DNA of 45,056 nucleotides, taken from contig DATGLK010000026.1 of the NCBI GenBank assembly GCA_035294265.1, positions 1-45,056 on the forward strand. Direction: 5' to 3'. The position numbers and the translations under genes were made by a program. This DNA is from Candidatus Binataceae bacterium (GTDB taxonomy: Bacteria; Desulfobacterota; Binatia; Binatales; Binataceae). How positions within the stretch are numbered: the stretch's first letter is position 1; each line of letters begins with the position of its first letter. The notes under the pieces were generated by a model. The model did not search any database. It was not told the DNA's origin and saw only the letters and a program-made list of their open reading frames with translations. Below are positions 7,415 to 16,692 of the stretch, one piece after another.

Positions 7415-8851
7415 ATGGACGTGATGAAAGCCCTATTTCTCAACCCGCCCTCCTACGAAGACTTCGACGGCGGCGCTGGTTCCCGCTATCAGGCCACCCG
7501 CGAGGTCTGGTCGTTCTGGTATCCGACCTGGCTGGCCTATCCGGCCGGGATGATTCCCGGGGCGCGTCTGCTCGATGCTCCGCCCCACAATTACGACGTC
7601 GCGATGACGGTTGCCGAAGCCAAGGCTTATGACTTGGTGGTGCTCCACACCTCGACCCCCTCGCTGCGCAACGACGTGCGCACGGCCGAGGCCATCAAAG
7701 CGGCCAACCCCAACGCGATTATCGCCTTTGTCGGCGGCCATCCCACGGCCGCGCCCGAGGAAGTGCTGAAGTTATCGCCGGCGATCGATATCGCCGGACG
7801 CAAGGAGTTCGACTATTCGATGGTCGAGGTGGCCCAGGGCCTGGACTGGGCTAAGATTGGCGGCATCAGCTATCAGCGCAACGGCGTCATCACCCACAAC
7901 CCCGAGCGCCCGATTCTGACCGGCCAGGAGCTGGACAAACTGCCCTTCGTCAGCGAGGTGTACGAAAAGAACCTCGACTATCTGCGCTATAACAGCCCCT
8001 ATTGCCAATACCCCTACGTCTCGCTTTACACCGGCCGCGGTTGTCCGGCCCAATGCACCTTCTGCCTGTGGCCGCAGGTCACCCAAGGCCATCGCTACCG
8101 CACGCGCAGCCCGGAGAACGTCTACGAAGAGGTTTCGATGTTGAAGGCCAAGTTCCCCAAGATGAAGGAACTGTTCTTCGACGACGATACCTTCACCGCC
8201 GACGCCAAGCGGGCCCGTCGCATCGCCGAGTTGCTCAAGCCGCTGGGGCTGACCTGGTCAACCAACTCGCGCGCCAACGTCGATTACGAAACTCTGCGCC
8301 TGATGAAGGAGAGCGGGTTGCGCCTGTTCGTGGTCGGGTATGAAACCGGCAACGCCCAGATTCTCAAGAACATCAAGAAGGGAGTGAGCCTGGAGCAGGC
8401 CCGCCGCTTCACGCGCGATTGCCACAAGTTGGGAATCCTGATTCACGGCACTTTCATCCTGGGGCTGCCCGGAGAAAGCACCAGCACCATCGAGGAGTCG
8501 ATCCGGTTCGCGCGCGAGATGGATTGCGAGACCATTCAGGTCTCGCTGGCCTCACCCTACCCCGGCACCGAGCTGTTCAAATATGTGGTGGACAACGGTT
8601 TCCTGGCGGTTGATCCGCTGCTGGACGAATCCGGCTACCAGAAATGCACGGTGCGCTATCCTGGGCTGAGCAGCCAGGAGATTTACGCCGCGGTCGAGCG
8701 CTTTTACCGCAGTTTTTATTTTCGCCCCAAATATATCTTCAAGGCCGTGCGCAAAATGGCCACCTCCACCGAGGAGTGCAAGCGCCTGCTGAAAGAAGGC
8801 CGCCAGTTCTTGTCCACGATGCGACAGCGGCGGGTCCAGGCCTCGGCCTGA
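7415..8851 (+). CDS. hpnJ: Hopanoid biosynthesis radical SAM protein HpnJ
   Basis: A 478-residue B12-binding-type radical SAM enzyme. An N-terminal cobalamin-binding-like Rossmann domain (residues 1-140, with FVGGHPTAAPEEVL near 105) is followed by the radical SAM barrel with the 4Fe-4S motif GRGCPAQCTFC (Cys210, Cys214, Cys217, the CxxxCxxC form). A helical C-terminal part follows. The opening KALFLNPPSYEDFDGGAGSR is characteristic of HpnJ. HpnJ is needed to make the cyclitol ether of bacteriohopanetetrol from the glucosaminyl form, a ring contraction. HpnI and HpnK, which make its substrate, are both nearby. The start at ATG 7415 has AGAGG nine bases upstream; the ATG at 7424 is an alternative. 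Confidence 0.9.
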   Translation: MDVMKALFLNPPSYEDFDGGAGSRYQATREVWSFWYPTWLAYPAGMIPGARLLDAPPHNYDVAMTVAEAKAYDLVVLHTSTPSLRNDVRTAEAIKAANPNAIIAFVGGHPTAAPEEVLKLSPAIDIAGRKEFDYSMVEVAQGLDWAKIGGISYQRNGVITHNPERPILTGQELDKLPFVSEVYEKNLDYLRYNSPYCQYPYVSLYTGRGCPAQCTFCLWPQVTQGHRYRTRSPENVYEEVSMLKAKFPKMKELFFDDDTFTADAKRARRIAELLKPLGLTWSTNSRANVDYETLRLMKESGLRLFVVGYETGNAQILKNIKKGVSLEQARRFTRDCHKLGILIHGTFILGLPGESTSTIEESIRFAREMDCETIQVSLASPYPGTELFKYVVDNGFLAVDPLLDESGYQKCTVRYPGLSSQEIYAAVERFYRSFYFRPKYIFKAVRKMATSTEECKRLLKEGRQFLSTMRQRRVQASA

Positions 8852-8914
8852 GTCAGATTGAGGCCGGCAAGCTGGGTGGCGGGCGCGAAAGCCCGGAGCT
8901 GACGAGAGTATCGC

Positions 8915-10078
8915 ATGCACATGTGGTTGTTGGTTAGTTTGTCGCTGGCCGCTAGCTGTATCGCGCTGGGCTATTACGGCGCCACCGTGCTGGCTGGCTG
9001 GAAATTCGCCCGCGCGCGCAAACAGCTGCCGCCCTTGCCACCCTCCCTGCCACGGGTGGCACTGCTCAAGCCCCTGCACGGAGCCAACCAGAGCCTGAGC
9101 GACAATCTGAACAGCTTCCTGGATGTGGATTATCCCAACAAGCAGTACATCTTCGGCGTCTCCGATAGCCGCGATCCGGCCTGCGCCGTGCTCGCCCAGG
9201 TCGTCGCCAACCATCCCGGTATGGAGGTCCGGCTGGAGGTAGGCGGCTTGGCCGATGCCGCCAACGATAAGGTGGGCAAGCTGGTGCGGATGGCGCGACA
9301 AGCGCGTCAGGCCGATATCCTGGTCCTAAGCGACGCCGATATCGCGGTTCAACCCGACTATCTACGCCGGGTGGTGGCCGAACTCAGCTCCGATCCGCGG
9401 GTCGGCGTGGTCACCAGCCTGTATCGGGCGTGGCCCGGAACCCAAGCCCTGGGCGCCAAGCTGGAGGCGGCCTACGTCAATACCGACTTTCTGCCCTTGG
9501 CGCTGCTGGGCAGCACGGTGGGGCCCCTCAGTTATGCTTTCGGCGCGACTATCGCAATCAAGCGCGAGGTACTGGAGGCGGTGGGCGGCTTCGAGGCGCT
9601 CAAGGATCTGCTGGCCGACGATTTCCATCTAGGCAACCGCGCCTTTCAGTGCGGCTATGGGATTAAGCTATCGTCCGAACTGGTGACCATCGTTACCAAT
9701 GAGAGCAGCCTGAGCGACTTCTGGACCCATCAATTGCGCTGGGCGCGGACCTATCGCAGCGTGCATCGGGGCAGTGTGGCGACGGTGTTGACGCACGGCA
9801 CTTTCTGGGGTCTGGTGCTGATGGCCACCAGCCGCTTCAATCCCATGGCGATCGAGGCCTTCGGCTTGCTGCTGGCGGCGCGCTACGTGACCGCTGGCTT
9901 CATGGTCAAGACGGTAGCCCAGCTGCCACTGCGCCTGCGCGATCTGATTTTCCTGCCGCTTAAGGATCTCGCCGGCACCGCTATCTTTTTCGCTAGCCTG
10001 CTGGGCCGCACGGTACGTTGGGGCGATCGGCGCTTTCGCGTGCTTGCCACCGGCCATCTGAAAGAGATTCAAGGCTGA
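8915..10078 (+). CDS. hpnI: Hopanoid biosynthesis glycosyltransferase HpnI
   Basis: A 387-residue GT2/GT21-type glycosyltransferase of the ceramide-glucosyltransferase-like family. An N-terminal membrane anchor (3-28) is followed by a cytosolic catalytic domain: PRVALLKPLHG, the donor-metal motif LSDADIAV (Asp140, Asp142), LLADDFHLG (Asp235, Asp236) and HQLRWARTYR (the Q-x-x-R-W motif, about 272-281). Two or three membrane segments follow at the C-terminus. HpnI adds N-acetylglucosamine to bacteriohopanetetrol from UDP-GlcNAc, the first of three steps to the cyclitol ether. It lies 63 bases after hpnJ on the same strand, probably in one transcript. It converges with the M1 peptidase gene, 29 bases beyond its stop. 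Confidence 0.88.
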   Translation: MHMWLLVSLSLAASCIALGYYGATVLAGWKFARARKQLPPLPPSLPRVALLKPLHGANQSLSDNLNSFLDVDYPNKQYIFGVSDSRDPACAVLAQVVANHPGMEVRLEVGGLADAANDKVGKLVRMARQARQADILVLSDADIAVQPDYLRRVVAELSSDPRVGVVTSLYRAWPGTQALGAKLEAAYVNTDFLPLALLGSTVGPLSYAFGATIAIKREVLEAVGGFEALKDLLADDFHLGNRAFQCGYGIKLSSELVTIVTNESSLSDFWTHQLRWARTYRSVHRGSVATVLTHGTFWGLVLMATSRFNPMAIEAFGLLLAARYVTAGFMVKTVAQLPLRLRDLIFLPLKDLAGTAIFFASLLGRTVRWGDRRFRVLATGHLKEIQG

Positions 10079-10107
10079 GCGGGCTCAACCGACCAAGCAC
10101 CTCGGCC

Positions 10108-12687
10108 TTAAAGCCCCAAATTGGCGGGCAAATGGGCCAACTCGCGATTGCGAAACGCAAGCGCGATCCGCAATCGCTCCAGATGCTGTTCAATGGTCTT
10201 GCCCGCCTGTTTAACCGGATGGGTGCGGAAGAACTCACTGACCTCGGCCTCGCGGTCGAGTAGCGCAGTGATTCCTTGGCACATCCGCGGCAGCGCATTT
10301 TCGGGGTAGCGGGCAACCATCTGCTCCCAATGCTCGCGCATGAAGTCCCAGGCCTCATAGCGACATCGAATATTGTGCAGCAACTCTTGCATCAGGTAGG
10401 GCGCGTTCTGGGTACGAACCTCGCCGTTGAGCGTCATCTGCATGGTTCGGCGCAGCAAGGGAAGCTGGTTGAAATCGGCCAAGGCGAATAAATAGCGCTG
10501 CTCTTCCTGGGGCGTGCGTGCATTTTTGAAACTGTCGTGGAACTCCTGGTAATCGGCCTCCCCGCCGGTGTGCGCGATAATCCCAATCAGCGCCGGCAGC
10601 AGATTGTTGTCCACCGCCTGCCCCTCGCGCTTGTAATGACTGTAGAGTTCGCGCGCCTGGCTTTGGATAGCCTGGTCCTCGCCCAAGGTGCCCAGGGTGG
10701 CGATTAGGTTGCCACGCAACTGCCCGGCCAATTCGCTCTCGCCCGGCTGCGGTTGCCACCCCAGGCGCTGAGCCGCAGGCCCAACCAGCGCACGCACCTC
10801 GGCCGCCAGCGCCGGCAATTGCGCCGGGCTTACGGCCGCTTGCAGGTAACTCAGTGGCCCCAACAGCGCGCGCCATACGATAAGTTCGGTCTCGTTGCGC
10901 AAGCGGCGGGCCAGCGCAAAGAATTCACGCAACGGGGTCAATCCGGCCAGCGTCGCCGCCCACACGTCGTTGACCAGGCTAAAGCGCTCGATTTGGGAAA
11001 GTTCTTCTAACGACTGGTTGAGTGCGCTCGCCATCTCCTCGCTGTAACGCACCCGGTAAAACCCATCTCCATTGCGATTGACCACCGCCCATTTGACCGG
11101 CGCGGGCAGCGTCAGCGTGGTTTGCGCTTCGGTCATCAGCAGTTTGCGCTCAACGGGCCCCTGCTCGGTCATCGCTTGGACCATCAGCGGGATGTGCCAG
11201 AGCTGATCGTCCTGCGTGAGACCGCGCTTTTCATAGATGAAGCGCTGCTGGCGCAGGTTGAGCGTGCGCCGGTCGGCGCCGGCGGTTACGTTGACGATCG
11301 GATAGCCGGATTGAAAGATCCACGAGTCCATCATCTTGCGCACGGGTTGACCCGAGGCCTCTTCCAGCGCGTCCCACAGATCCCCGGTCTCGGCGTTGGC
11401 ATATGCATGGCGGCGCAGGTACAGCGCGATGCCTTTTTGGAACTGTTCAGGCCCCAGGTAGACCTCCAGCATCCGCAGCACGGCCGCCCCTTTTTCGTAA
11501 GTCAGCACGTCGAACATGCCGCCCGCCTCCTGGGGAGAACGCACGGTATATTCAATCGGGCGAGTGCTGTGCAGACCATCGACCGTCATCGCGGCGGCGC
11601 GCGAGACCCCGAAGGTGATCCAGCGCTGCCACGCCGGCTTCCAGGCATTGACCGCCATCATTTCCATGAAGGTGGCAAAGGCCTCATTGAGCCACAGTCC
11701 GTTCCACCATTTCATGGTCACCAGATCGCCAAACCACATATGGGCGTTTTCATGCGAGACCACGTCGGCGACGCGCTCCAATTCGGCGCGCGAGGCGCTC
11801 TTCTCATCCACCAGTAAAGCGGTCTCGCGGAAAGTAATCGCACCCAGATTTTCCATCGCCCCCGAGGCGAAGTCTGGAATCGCGATCAGGTCCAGCTTGT
11901 CGCCGGGGTACTTGATGCCGTAATAGTCGGCGAAAAATTTCAGCGAAAAGGCGCCGACCTGGAGCGCCCAACTCGCCAGTGCCTGCTTACCGGGGACGTG
12001 CACCACGCGCAGCGGGGTTCCGCCCACGTCTACCGGCGCGGTGGCCTCGAACTCGCCCACCACAAAGGCCAGCAGGTAGGTGGACATCTTGATGGTGGGT
12101 TTAAACACCACTTCTTTCCGACCGTCCGCCAGCTTGCTTTCATGGGCGATCGCCGTGTTGGAAAAGGCGTTCAAATGCTCGTCGATTACCAGGGTCACGG
12201 CGAAGGTAGCCTTCAGCGCTGGCTCGTCCCAGCAAGGAAAAGCGCGGCGTGCGTCGGTCGCCTCGAACTGGGTGGAAGCCAGCAGATGAAGCCGCCCATC
12301 GCTGTCTTTGTAGCTGCTGCGATAGAACCCGTGCAGCTTGTCGTTGAGAACTCCCGTGAAAGCGATATCAAACTCCCATCGCCCCGGACCAAGCATCCGT
12401 TCCCAATGCACAGTGGCACGTTCGTTGGCGGGGTCGAGTTGCGCCTTGCCCTCGATCCGCTCGCCCGCGCGCATCGCGCTGACCGCGCCCAACTCCAATT
12501 CCACCGCGTTGAATGTAACTTCCTGGACCGGCTGATGGACCTCAAGCGTGACGCGTTGCTGGCCACGGAAGGTAAAGGCAGCCAGATCGGGCTCCAAGCG
12601 CAATGCGTAGTGAAGTGGGGTGACGGTAGTGGGCAAACGATGCAAATCGCCCGTGGCCTCGGCCTGGGCGCTATCGTGATGCAACAT
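10108..12687 (-). CDS. M1-family zinc aminopeptidase (PepN/puromycin-sensitive type)
   Basis: An 859-residue gluzincin aminopeptidase that removes N-terminal residues from peptides. The substrate-binding GAMEN motif is at residues 276-280. The zinc site is HENAHMWFGD (HExxH, 312-316) with the third ligand Glu335 in WLNEAF. The beta-saddle domain precedes it (1-195) and an ERAP1-like helical C-terminal domain follows (about 520-859). No signal peptide is seen, so it is probably cytosolic. I chose ATG 12687 over an in-frame start 36 bases upstream because AAAGGA stands nine bases before it. It follows hpnK on the same strand after 126 bases. There is no evident functional link with hopanoids; it interrupts the hopanoid locus. 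Confidence 0.9.
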   Translation of the reverse strand: MLHHDSAQAEATGDLHRLPTTVTPLHYALRLEPDLAAFTFRGQQRVTLEVHQPVQEVTFNAVELELGAVSAMRAGERIEGKAQLDPANERATVHWERMLGPGRWEFDIAFTGVLNDKLHGFYRSSYKDSDGRLHLLASTQFEATDARRAFPCWDEPALKATFAVTLVIDEHLNAFSNTAIAHESKLADGRKEVVFKPTIKMSTYLLAFVVGEFEATAPVDVGGTPLRVVHVPGKQALASWALQVGAFSLKFFADYYGIKYPGDKLDLIAIPDFASGAMENLGAITFRETALLVDEKSASRAELERVADVVSHENAHMWFGDLVTMKWWNGLWLNEAFATFMEMMAVNAWKPAWQRWITFGVSRAAAMTVDGLHSTRPIEYTVRSPQEAGGMFDVLTYEKGAAVLRMLEVYLGPEQFQKGIALYLRRHAYANAETGDLWDALEEASGQPVRKMMDSWIFQSGYPIVNVTAGADRRTLNLRQQRFIYEKRGLTQDDQLWHIPLMVQAMTEQGPVERKLLMTEAQTTLTLPAPVKWAVVNRNGDGFYRVRYSEEMASALNQSLEELSQIERFSLVNDVWAATLAGLTPLREFFALARRLRNETELIVWRALLGPLSYLQAAVSPAQLPALAAEVRALVGPAAQRLGWQPQPGESELAGQLRGNLIATLGTLGEDQAIQSQARELYSHYKREGQAVDNNLLPALIGIIAHTGGEADYQEFHDSFKNARTPQEEQRYLFALADFNQLPLLRRTMQMTLNGEVRTQNAPYLMQELLHNIRCRYEAWDFMREHWEQMVARYPENALPRMCQGITALLDREAEVSEFFRTHPVKQAGKTIEQHLERLRIALAFRNRELAHLPANLGL

Positions 12688-12813
12688 CGGGCTTATTCCT
12701 TTCGCTGGCGCGGCGCCAAGCACGGCTGCCGGCGAACGCCGGCCCGTCTCAAATTTTTAGCAGACCGGCGCAAAGCATGAACAGCAACCCGCGCAAAATT
12801 CTTCGTCTGCCGC

Positions 12814-13731
12814 TTAATCGGCGTTCGCCGCGCGCAGCGGGGCGAACGCCTGGGCCAGCGCCGAGTAGGTGGTAAGCTGGATATTTTCGCGCGCCAACAA
12901 TCCCGGCAGGCGGGGATCGGTTAGGATATCGACCTCGCGCTGCCCCTGAGCCGGTGGGCCGCCAGAAGAGCCCGCCTGGGCCGGATGGAAGTAAATCTCG
13001 GTAGCCCCTTTTGGTAAACGGTTCAGCACAGCCTGAAAATAGGCCGCGCTCATGTTGCCGCTTTGATGCAGTCCGTACAGCCAGTCCGTGCTCTTGAGCC
13101 CGCGCTCGTCCATCTTGCGCCGAGCCCGCGCGCTCAGGAGGCGGAAAATCACCGCCTCCACCACCTTGCGCCCGCCATGGTCGCGGCTTAAGCGCAGGGT
13201 GGTGAAGAGCCGCTCGCGCGGCAGACGGATGCAAGGAACGCGATACTCCTCGGCCAGATCAATCAGGATGTCGAATAGGACTGGATGGACGTGGAAATTA
13301 AGGTGGCCGTCGATATGGTTGAGATAGCCCACCAGCTGCAGATGCCGCTCGATTTGGGCGCGAACCTCATCGGTCAACGGGCCGCGCACGCGCCGATCGA
13401 AAAAGTAGCGCATCCCGGCCGCTACCGGATTGTTACCAAAGCAGTTGGCCCCGTCGACCAGCCCGCGCAGGCGCGCTTTGGGCAGCACGCTGTGGCCCAT
13501 GCAAACGACCAGGTGCAGTCCCACGTCCAGTTCGGGACAATCGCGTGCCGCCGCCGCGCCCGCAGCCGCCGCCTTGCCCGCCACCATCATGCTGGTGCTG
13601 GTCAGGATGCCATGGCGATGGCAGCGCAGAATACCTTCGTTAACCTCGGCAGAGACTCCGAAGTCATCGCCGTTGATAATCAGTTGTTTCAAGGCCGTCG
13701 CCAGCAGGAGATTGGGCCGTGCGCGACGCAC
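12814..13731 (-). CDS. hpnK: Hopanoid biosynthesis deacetylase HpnK (YdjC/ChbG fold)
   Basis: A 305-residue YdjC-family carbohydrate deacetylase. Metal-binding and catalytic motifs are present: LIINGDDFG (Asp22, Asp23), VGLHL (His73) and HIDGHLNFHVHP (His139, His143 and following). EIYFHPAQ near residue 245 is the C-terminal family box. HpnK removes the acetyl group from N-acetylglucosaminyl-bacteriohopanetetrol made by HpnI, giving the substrate used by HpnJ. It is transcribed away from hpnG (111 bases between the starts) and towards the M1 peptidase. The first dozen residues before LKQLIINGDDFG are unusual, and the true start may be a few codons later. Confidence 0.88.
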   Translation of the reverse strand: MRRARPNLLLATALKQLIINGDDFGVSAEVNEGILRCHRHGILTSTSMMVAGKAAAAGAAAARDCPELDVGLHLVVCMGHSVLPKARLRGLVDGANCFGNNPVAAGMRYFFDRRVRGPLTDEVRAQIERHLQLVGYLNHIDGHLNFHVHPVLFDILIDLAEEYRVPCIRLPRERLFTTLRLSRDHGGRKVVEAVIFRLLSARARRKMDERGLKSTDWLYGLHQSGNMSAAYFQAVLNRLPKGATEIYFHPAQAGSSGGPPAQGQREVDILTDPRLPGLLARENIQLTTYSALAQAFAPLRAANAD

Positions 13732-13842
13732 GCCTTTCTCTTACCCTGCCAGCCCTCCTCCCCTCATGCGAGCTTTCACGCTTGGCTAATTCTGCTAGGA
13801 ATGACTCATTCGCTCAAGCTCTTCGTGTGCTAAAATGGGTAA

Positions 13843-14583
13843 GTGTTGCGTATGTTGGTCATTTTCTATGCTTTCAGGCGCGAAATCGCCCCCCTTCTGA
13901 CACGCCTGGACCAGCGCCGCGCTCGCCCTGATCTCAACGGCTTTGAGGGCAGCGTGGGCGGTCAAAGCATTTTTCTGCTCGCCACCGGCATCGGCCAAGC
14001 CCGCGCTCGTGCGCGTGCCGAACGCGCCCTCGCATCGATTGCGCCACCTCGCCTGGCGATTACCACCGGGGTTGCGGGTGCTCTGAGCGCGACGCTGCAT
14101 TGCGGCGATTTGCTTTTGGCCGATTCCCTCCTCTTACAGACCGAATTCGGCCCAGCGCGCGCTTTCCCCGTCAATCGGCTTTTGCTCCAAGGGGCCGAGC
14201 GCAGCTTGCGCCAAGCCGCTTTGCATGCCCATCGCGGCGCCCTGCTGACTGCCGGTCGGGTGTTGGCGGATCGCGCGGCCAAGCAGATGGCCGGAGAACT
14301 CAGCGGCGCCCTCGCGGTGGATATGGAAAGCGCCGCGGTGGCCGAGCTGTTGGAACAACGCGCAATTCCCTGGCTGTGCCTGCGCGCCGTACTCGACGAA
14401 TTGGAAGACGAGGTGGTGGGCGCCGAGCTCACCGACGCCGAAGGTCGGGTGGCGCCGCTCAAGGCTGCGTTCCATCTACTGAGGCACCCCGAGCAGCTTG
14501 GACGCCTGCCGGGGATGGCGCGCAAGCTGGCTCACGCCAGCCGCATCCTGGCCGCCGGCCTTGCCGCTATCGGCGATTTTTAG
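13843..14583 (+). CDS. hpnG: Hopanoid-associated nucleoside phosphorylase HpnG
   Basis: A 246-residue protein of the MTAN/PNP nucleoside phosphorylase fold. ITTGVAGAL (73-81) is the phosphate/ribose-binding loop, and VDMESAAVAEL (159-169) carries the Glu that holds the ribose hydroxyls. LRAVLDEL has the purine-contacting Asp near 188. The family's hopanoid branch, HpnG, cleaves adenine from adenosylhopane to give (phospho)ribosylhopane, the precursor of bacteriohopanetetrol. The position beside hpnK supports this branch rather than a general MTA/SAH nucleosidase. It opens with GTG at 13843; the ATG at 13852 is equally possible. A TAAAAT box at 13831-13836 may be a -10 element, which would leave almost no leader. 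Confidence 0.85.
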   Translation: MLRMLVIFYAFRREIAPLLTRLDQRRARPDLNGFEGSVGGQSIFLLATGIGQARARARAERALASIAPPRLAITTGVAGALSATLHCGDLLLADSLLLQTEFGPARAFPVNRLLLQGAERSLRQAALHAHRGALLTAGRVLADRAAKQMAGELSGALAVDMESAAVAELLEQRAIPWLCLRAVLDELEDEVVGAELTDAEGRVAPLKAAFHLLRHPEQLGRLPGMARKLAHASRILAAGLAAIGDF

Positions 14584-14770
14584 GCGGGAGGGAAATAATT
14601 CTCCACACTCAGGCCATTGCCATCTTTCTTTGAATAGTGGCAAGGGCGCACCTCGTCCGGCCATGTCCGAGGCTTGTGGCAGTCCTGTTAATAAGACCGG
14701 CCTCCCGCCCGTCCACCAATGCGTGAGCCTCCTCGCCGCTTCACTGCCGACCTAAAGCTTGCCGACCGCC

Positions 14771-15931
14771 CTATACCGCCTCTCGCCGCGGCTGCGGCCG
14801 GCGCTCGCGGAAGTAGGGCAGCACTTCCTGAGCGATCGCCGCTTGATTCGCCTCGACCATCGCATGAGGCATGGTCCCGAACTGGGTCTTGGTAAGCGAA
14901 TAGTTGAAGCCGGCCAGATCCTGATACTCGGCCAGCCTTTCGCGCACCGTGTTGGGTCCACCCACGATTACCACCCCTTTGTCGATCAGGTCCTCGGCGC
15001 TCTGCCAATCGCTGCGATGGGCCCGAAGCTGGCGAATACGCTTGATCGATTCGATACTGGTATAGCCCGGCGGCATCATCAAAGCCGGATTGGTCTTGAG
15101 AAAGTAATTGGCGTAACTCTCCAGATGAGGCTTGGCCTCGCGCAAGGCCCGGGCGTCGCTCTCCGCCACGTAGATCGCATTGGACCAGGCCAGTTGGTCG
15201 GGCGACGCCTCATAGCCGGCCCGCTGCGCGGCTTCGCGGTAGAGCTGGAAGGTTTTGGCCACCAAGGCGATGGGCGCCAGCGTCTGGCAGAAGGTGTAGC
15301 GCTTGCCCGCCGCCCATTCGATCGTGCTCGACGAGCCCGAAGAGGGAATGAAGATTGGCGGATGGGGCTCCTGGTAGGGTCGCGGCCACGGATTGACGTA
15401 CTTGAAATTGTAGTGCTTGCCCTCGAAGGCGAAGGGACCAGGCTCGGTCCAGGCGCGCACGATCAAGTCATGGGCCTCGATGAAGCGCTCCTGCGAATAG
15501 GTCGGGTTGACTCCCATGGAATGATATTCGGCGCCGATCCCGCGCACAAAACCCGCGATTATCTTGCCACGGGTGATGTTGTCCAGGACGGCGTACTCTT
15601 CCGCCACCACCAGCGGATTGGACAGCAGCGGCAGCGCGCGCCCCAAGATCGCGATCTTGCCATGGCGGATTCGGCGCGACAGCGCCCCCGCCAGCACGCC
15701 CGGGGTCGGCATCAGACCGTAGGCGGTCTGATGATGCTCGTTCATCACAACCCCGTCGAAGCCCAGAGCGTCGGCCGCTTCGAGCTGATCCAAGTACTGG
15801 TTGTAAAGCTCCGCCCCCTTCTTCGGATCGTAATGGCGATTGCTGTGCGTAACCCAGGCGGTACCGTCCCGCTCGATCTGCGCCAGATCGGCGTCCGCGT
15901 AAGGCATCAGGTGAAAATTGAAGAGTTTCAT
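14771..15931 (-). CDS. Luciferase-like (LLM class) flavin-dependent monooxygenase
   Basis: A 386-residue protein of the bacterial-luciferase-like TIM-barrel family, which uses FMN or F420 for oxygenation or dehydrogenation. It opens with MKLFNFHLMPYADAD. NEHHQTAYG, the family's active-site segment after a barrel strand, follows near residue 63, then GFVRGIGAEYHSMG, EGKHYNFKYVNPWPRPYQ and IFIPSSGS, which line the flavin pocket in relatives. The ATG at 15931 overlaps the TGA of the upstream alpha/beta hydrolase (ATGA), so the two are translationally coupled. The pair suggests a catabolic step in which an ester or ketone is oxidised and then hydrolysed, or the reverse. The substrate cannot be read from sequence. 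Confidence 0.82.
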   Translation of the reverse strand: MKLFNFHLMPYADADLAQIERDGTAWVTHSNRHYDPKKGAELYNQYLDQLEAADALGFDGVVMNEHHQTAYGLMPTPGVLAGALSRRIRHGKIAILGRALPLLSNPLVVAEEYAVLDNITRGKIIAGFVRGIGAEYHSMGVNPTYSQERFIEAHDLIVRAWTEPGPFAFEGKHYNFKYVNPWPRPYQEPHPPIFIPSSGSSSTIEWAAGKRYTFCQTLAPIALVAKTFQLYREAAQRAGYEASPDQLAWSNAIYVAESDARALREAKPHLESYANYFLKTNPALMMPPGYTSIESIKRIRQLRAHRSDWQSAEDLIDKGVVIVGGPNTVRERLAEYQDLAGFNYSLTKTQFGTMPHAMVEANQAAIAQEVLPYFRERRPQPRREAV

Positions 15932-16692
15932 GATTCGGCCCGCTCCGCGCAAAACTCGCCGACCAGCCGAACGAAGGTCTCGGGTTGTTCCTGGATCGGG
16001 AGATGGCCACAGCGCGGCACCACCGCTAGCCGCGCTCCCGCAATCGCCTGCGCCCACGCCTGGCCGTACACCGGCGGAAACAGCCGATCGTTCTCGCCCC
16101 AGATGATGAGGGTCGGAATGCGAATGCGACAAAGCCAGCGCTGCAGGTGAGGATCGTGGAAACGTGGCTGCCACGCCAGCCTGGCCACCGTTCGCTGATT
16201 GGCCAGCCGCACGTCCTCGCTCTCAGGTGCGAGCATCGTGGCCACCGCCTTATCGGCAAGCGTTTGGTCGAAAAACAGCGCCCGCACACCCTGCTCCTCG
16301 TTTAGCAGGAAAGGGTCGAGCTGCGCGACTCCGGGCAGCAAGAGCCCAGGGGCGTCCATCAAGGCGAGCGACGCCAGCCGGCTCGCGTTGCGCATCGCCA
16401 ATTCCGCCGCGACCCACCCACCGAGCGACAAACCGACCAGGTGGACGCGGCGCAGATCGAGCGCGTCGAGGAACTCCAGATAGAAATTGGCCAGGTCACC
16501 CACGCTCTCCAGCCACGGCGGTAACTGGCCGCCGCCGAAGCCTGGAGCCTGTGGCACGATCACCTCGAAGCGTTGGGCCAGAGCCTGCAGAGCGGGAAGA
16601 AACCGCGGGCTCCCACCTCCGCCGTGCACCACCACCATCGGCGCGCCCTGGCCGGCCCGCTTCACGAGGAAGGACGCACCCAACAACGTCAT
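15928..16692 (-). CDS. Alpha/beta hydrolase
   Basis: A serine hydrolase of the alpha/beta fold, 254 residues from the ATG at 16692. The oxyanion loop HGGGGSPRF is near residue 23. The nucleophile elbow GLSLGG has Ser89. The acid is in IIWGENDRLFP, and the catalytic His is in RCGHLP near the C-terminus. The full triad is therefore present. A longer frame opens at a TTG at 16839, but its first 49 residues do not resemble the fold and lack a good ribosome site, so I prefer the shorter start. It overlaps the luciferase-like gene by four bases. Similar enzymes are meta-cleavage product hydrolases, esterases and epoxide hydrolases. Which applies here is open. Confidence 0.82.
   Translation of the reverse strand: MTLLGASFLVKRAGQGAPMVVVHGGGGSPRFLPALQALAQRFEVIVPQAPGFGGGQLPPWLESVGDLANFYLEFLDALDLRRVHLVGLSLGGWVAAELAMRNASRLASLALMDAPGLLLPGVAQLDPFLLNEEQGVRALFFDQTLADKAVATMLAPESEDVRLANQRTVARLAWQPRFHDPHLQRWLCRIRIPTLIIWGENDRLFPPVYGQAWAQAIAGARLAVVPRCGHLPIQEQPETFVRLVGEFCAERAES

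Noticed and set aside
14771-16174. Longer, 467-residue start of the luciferase-like monooxygenase
   Set aside because: The 81 extra residues overlap the alpha/beta hydrolase gene and have no homology; the ATG at 15931 in the ATGA overlap gives the family's normal start.
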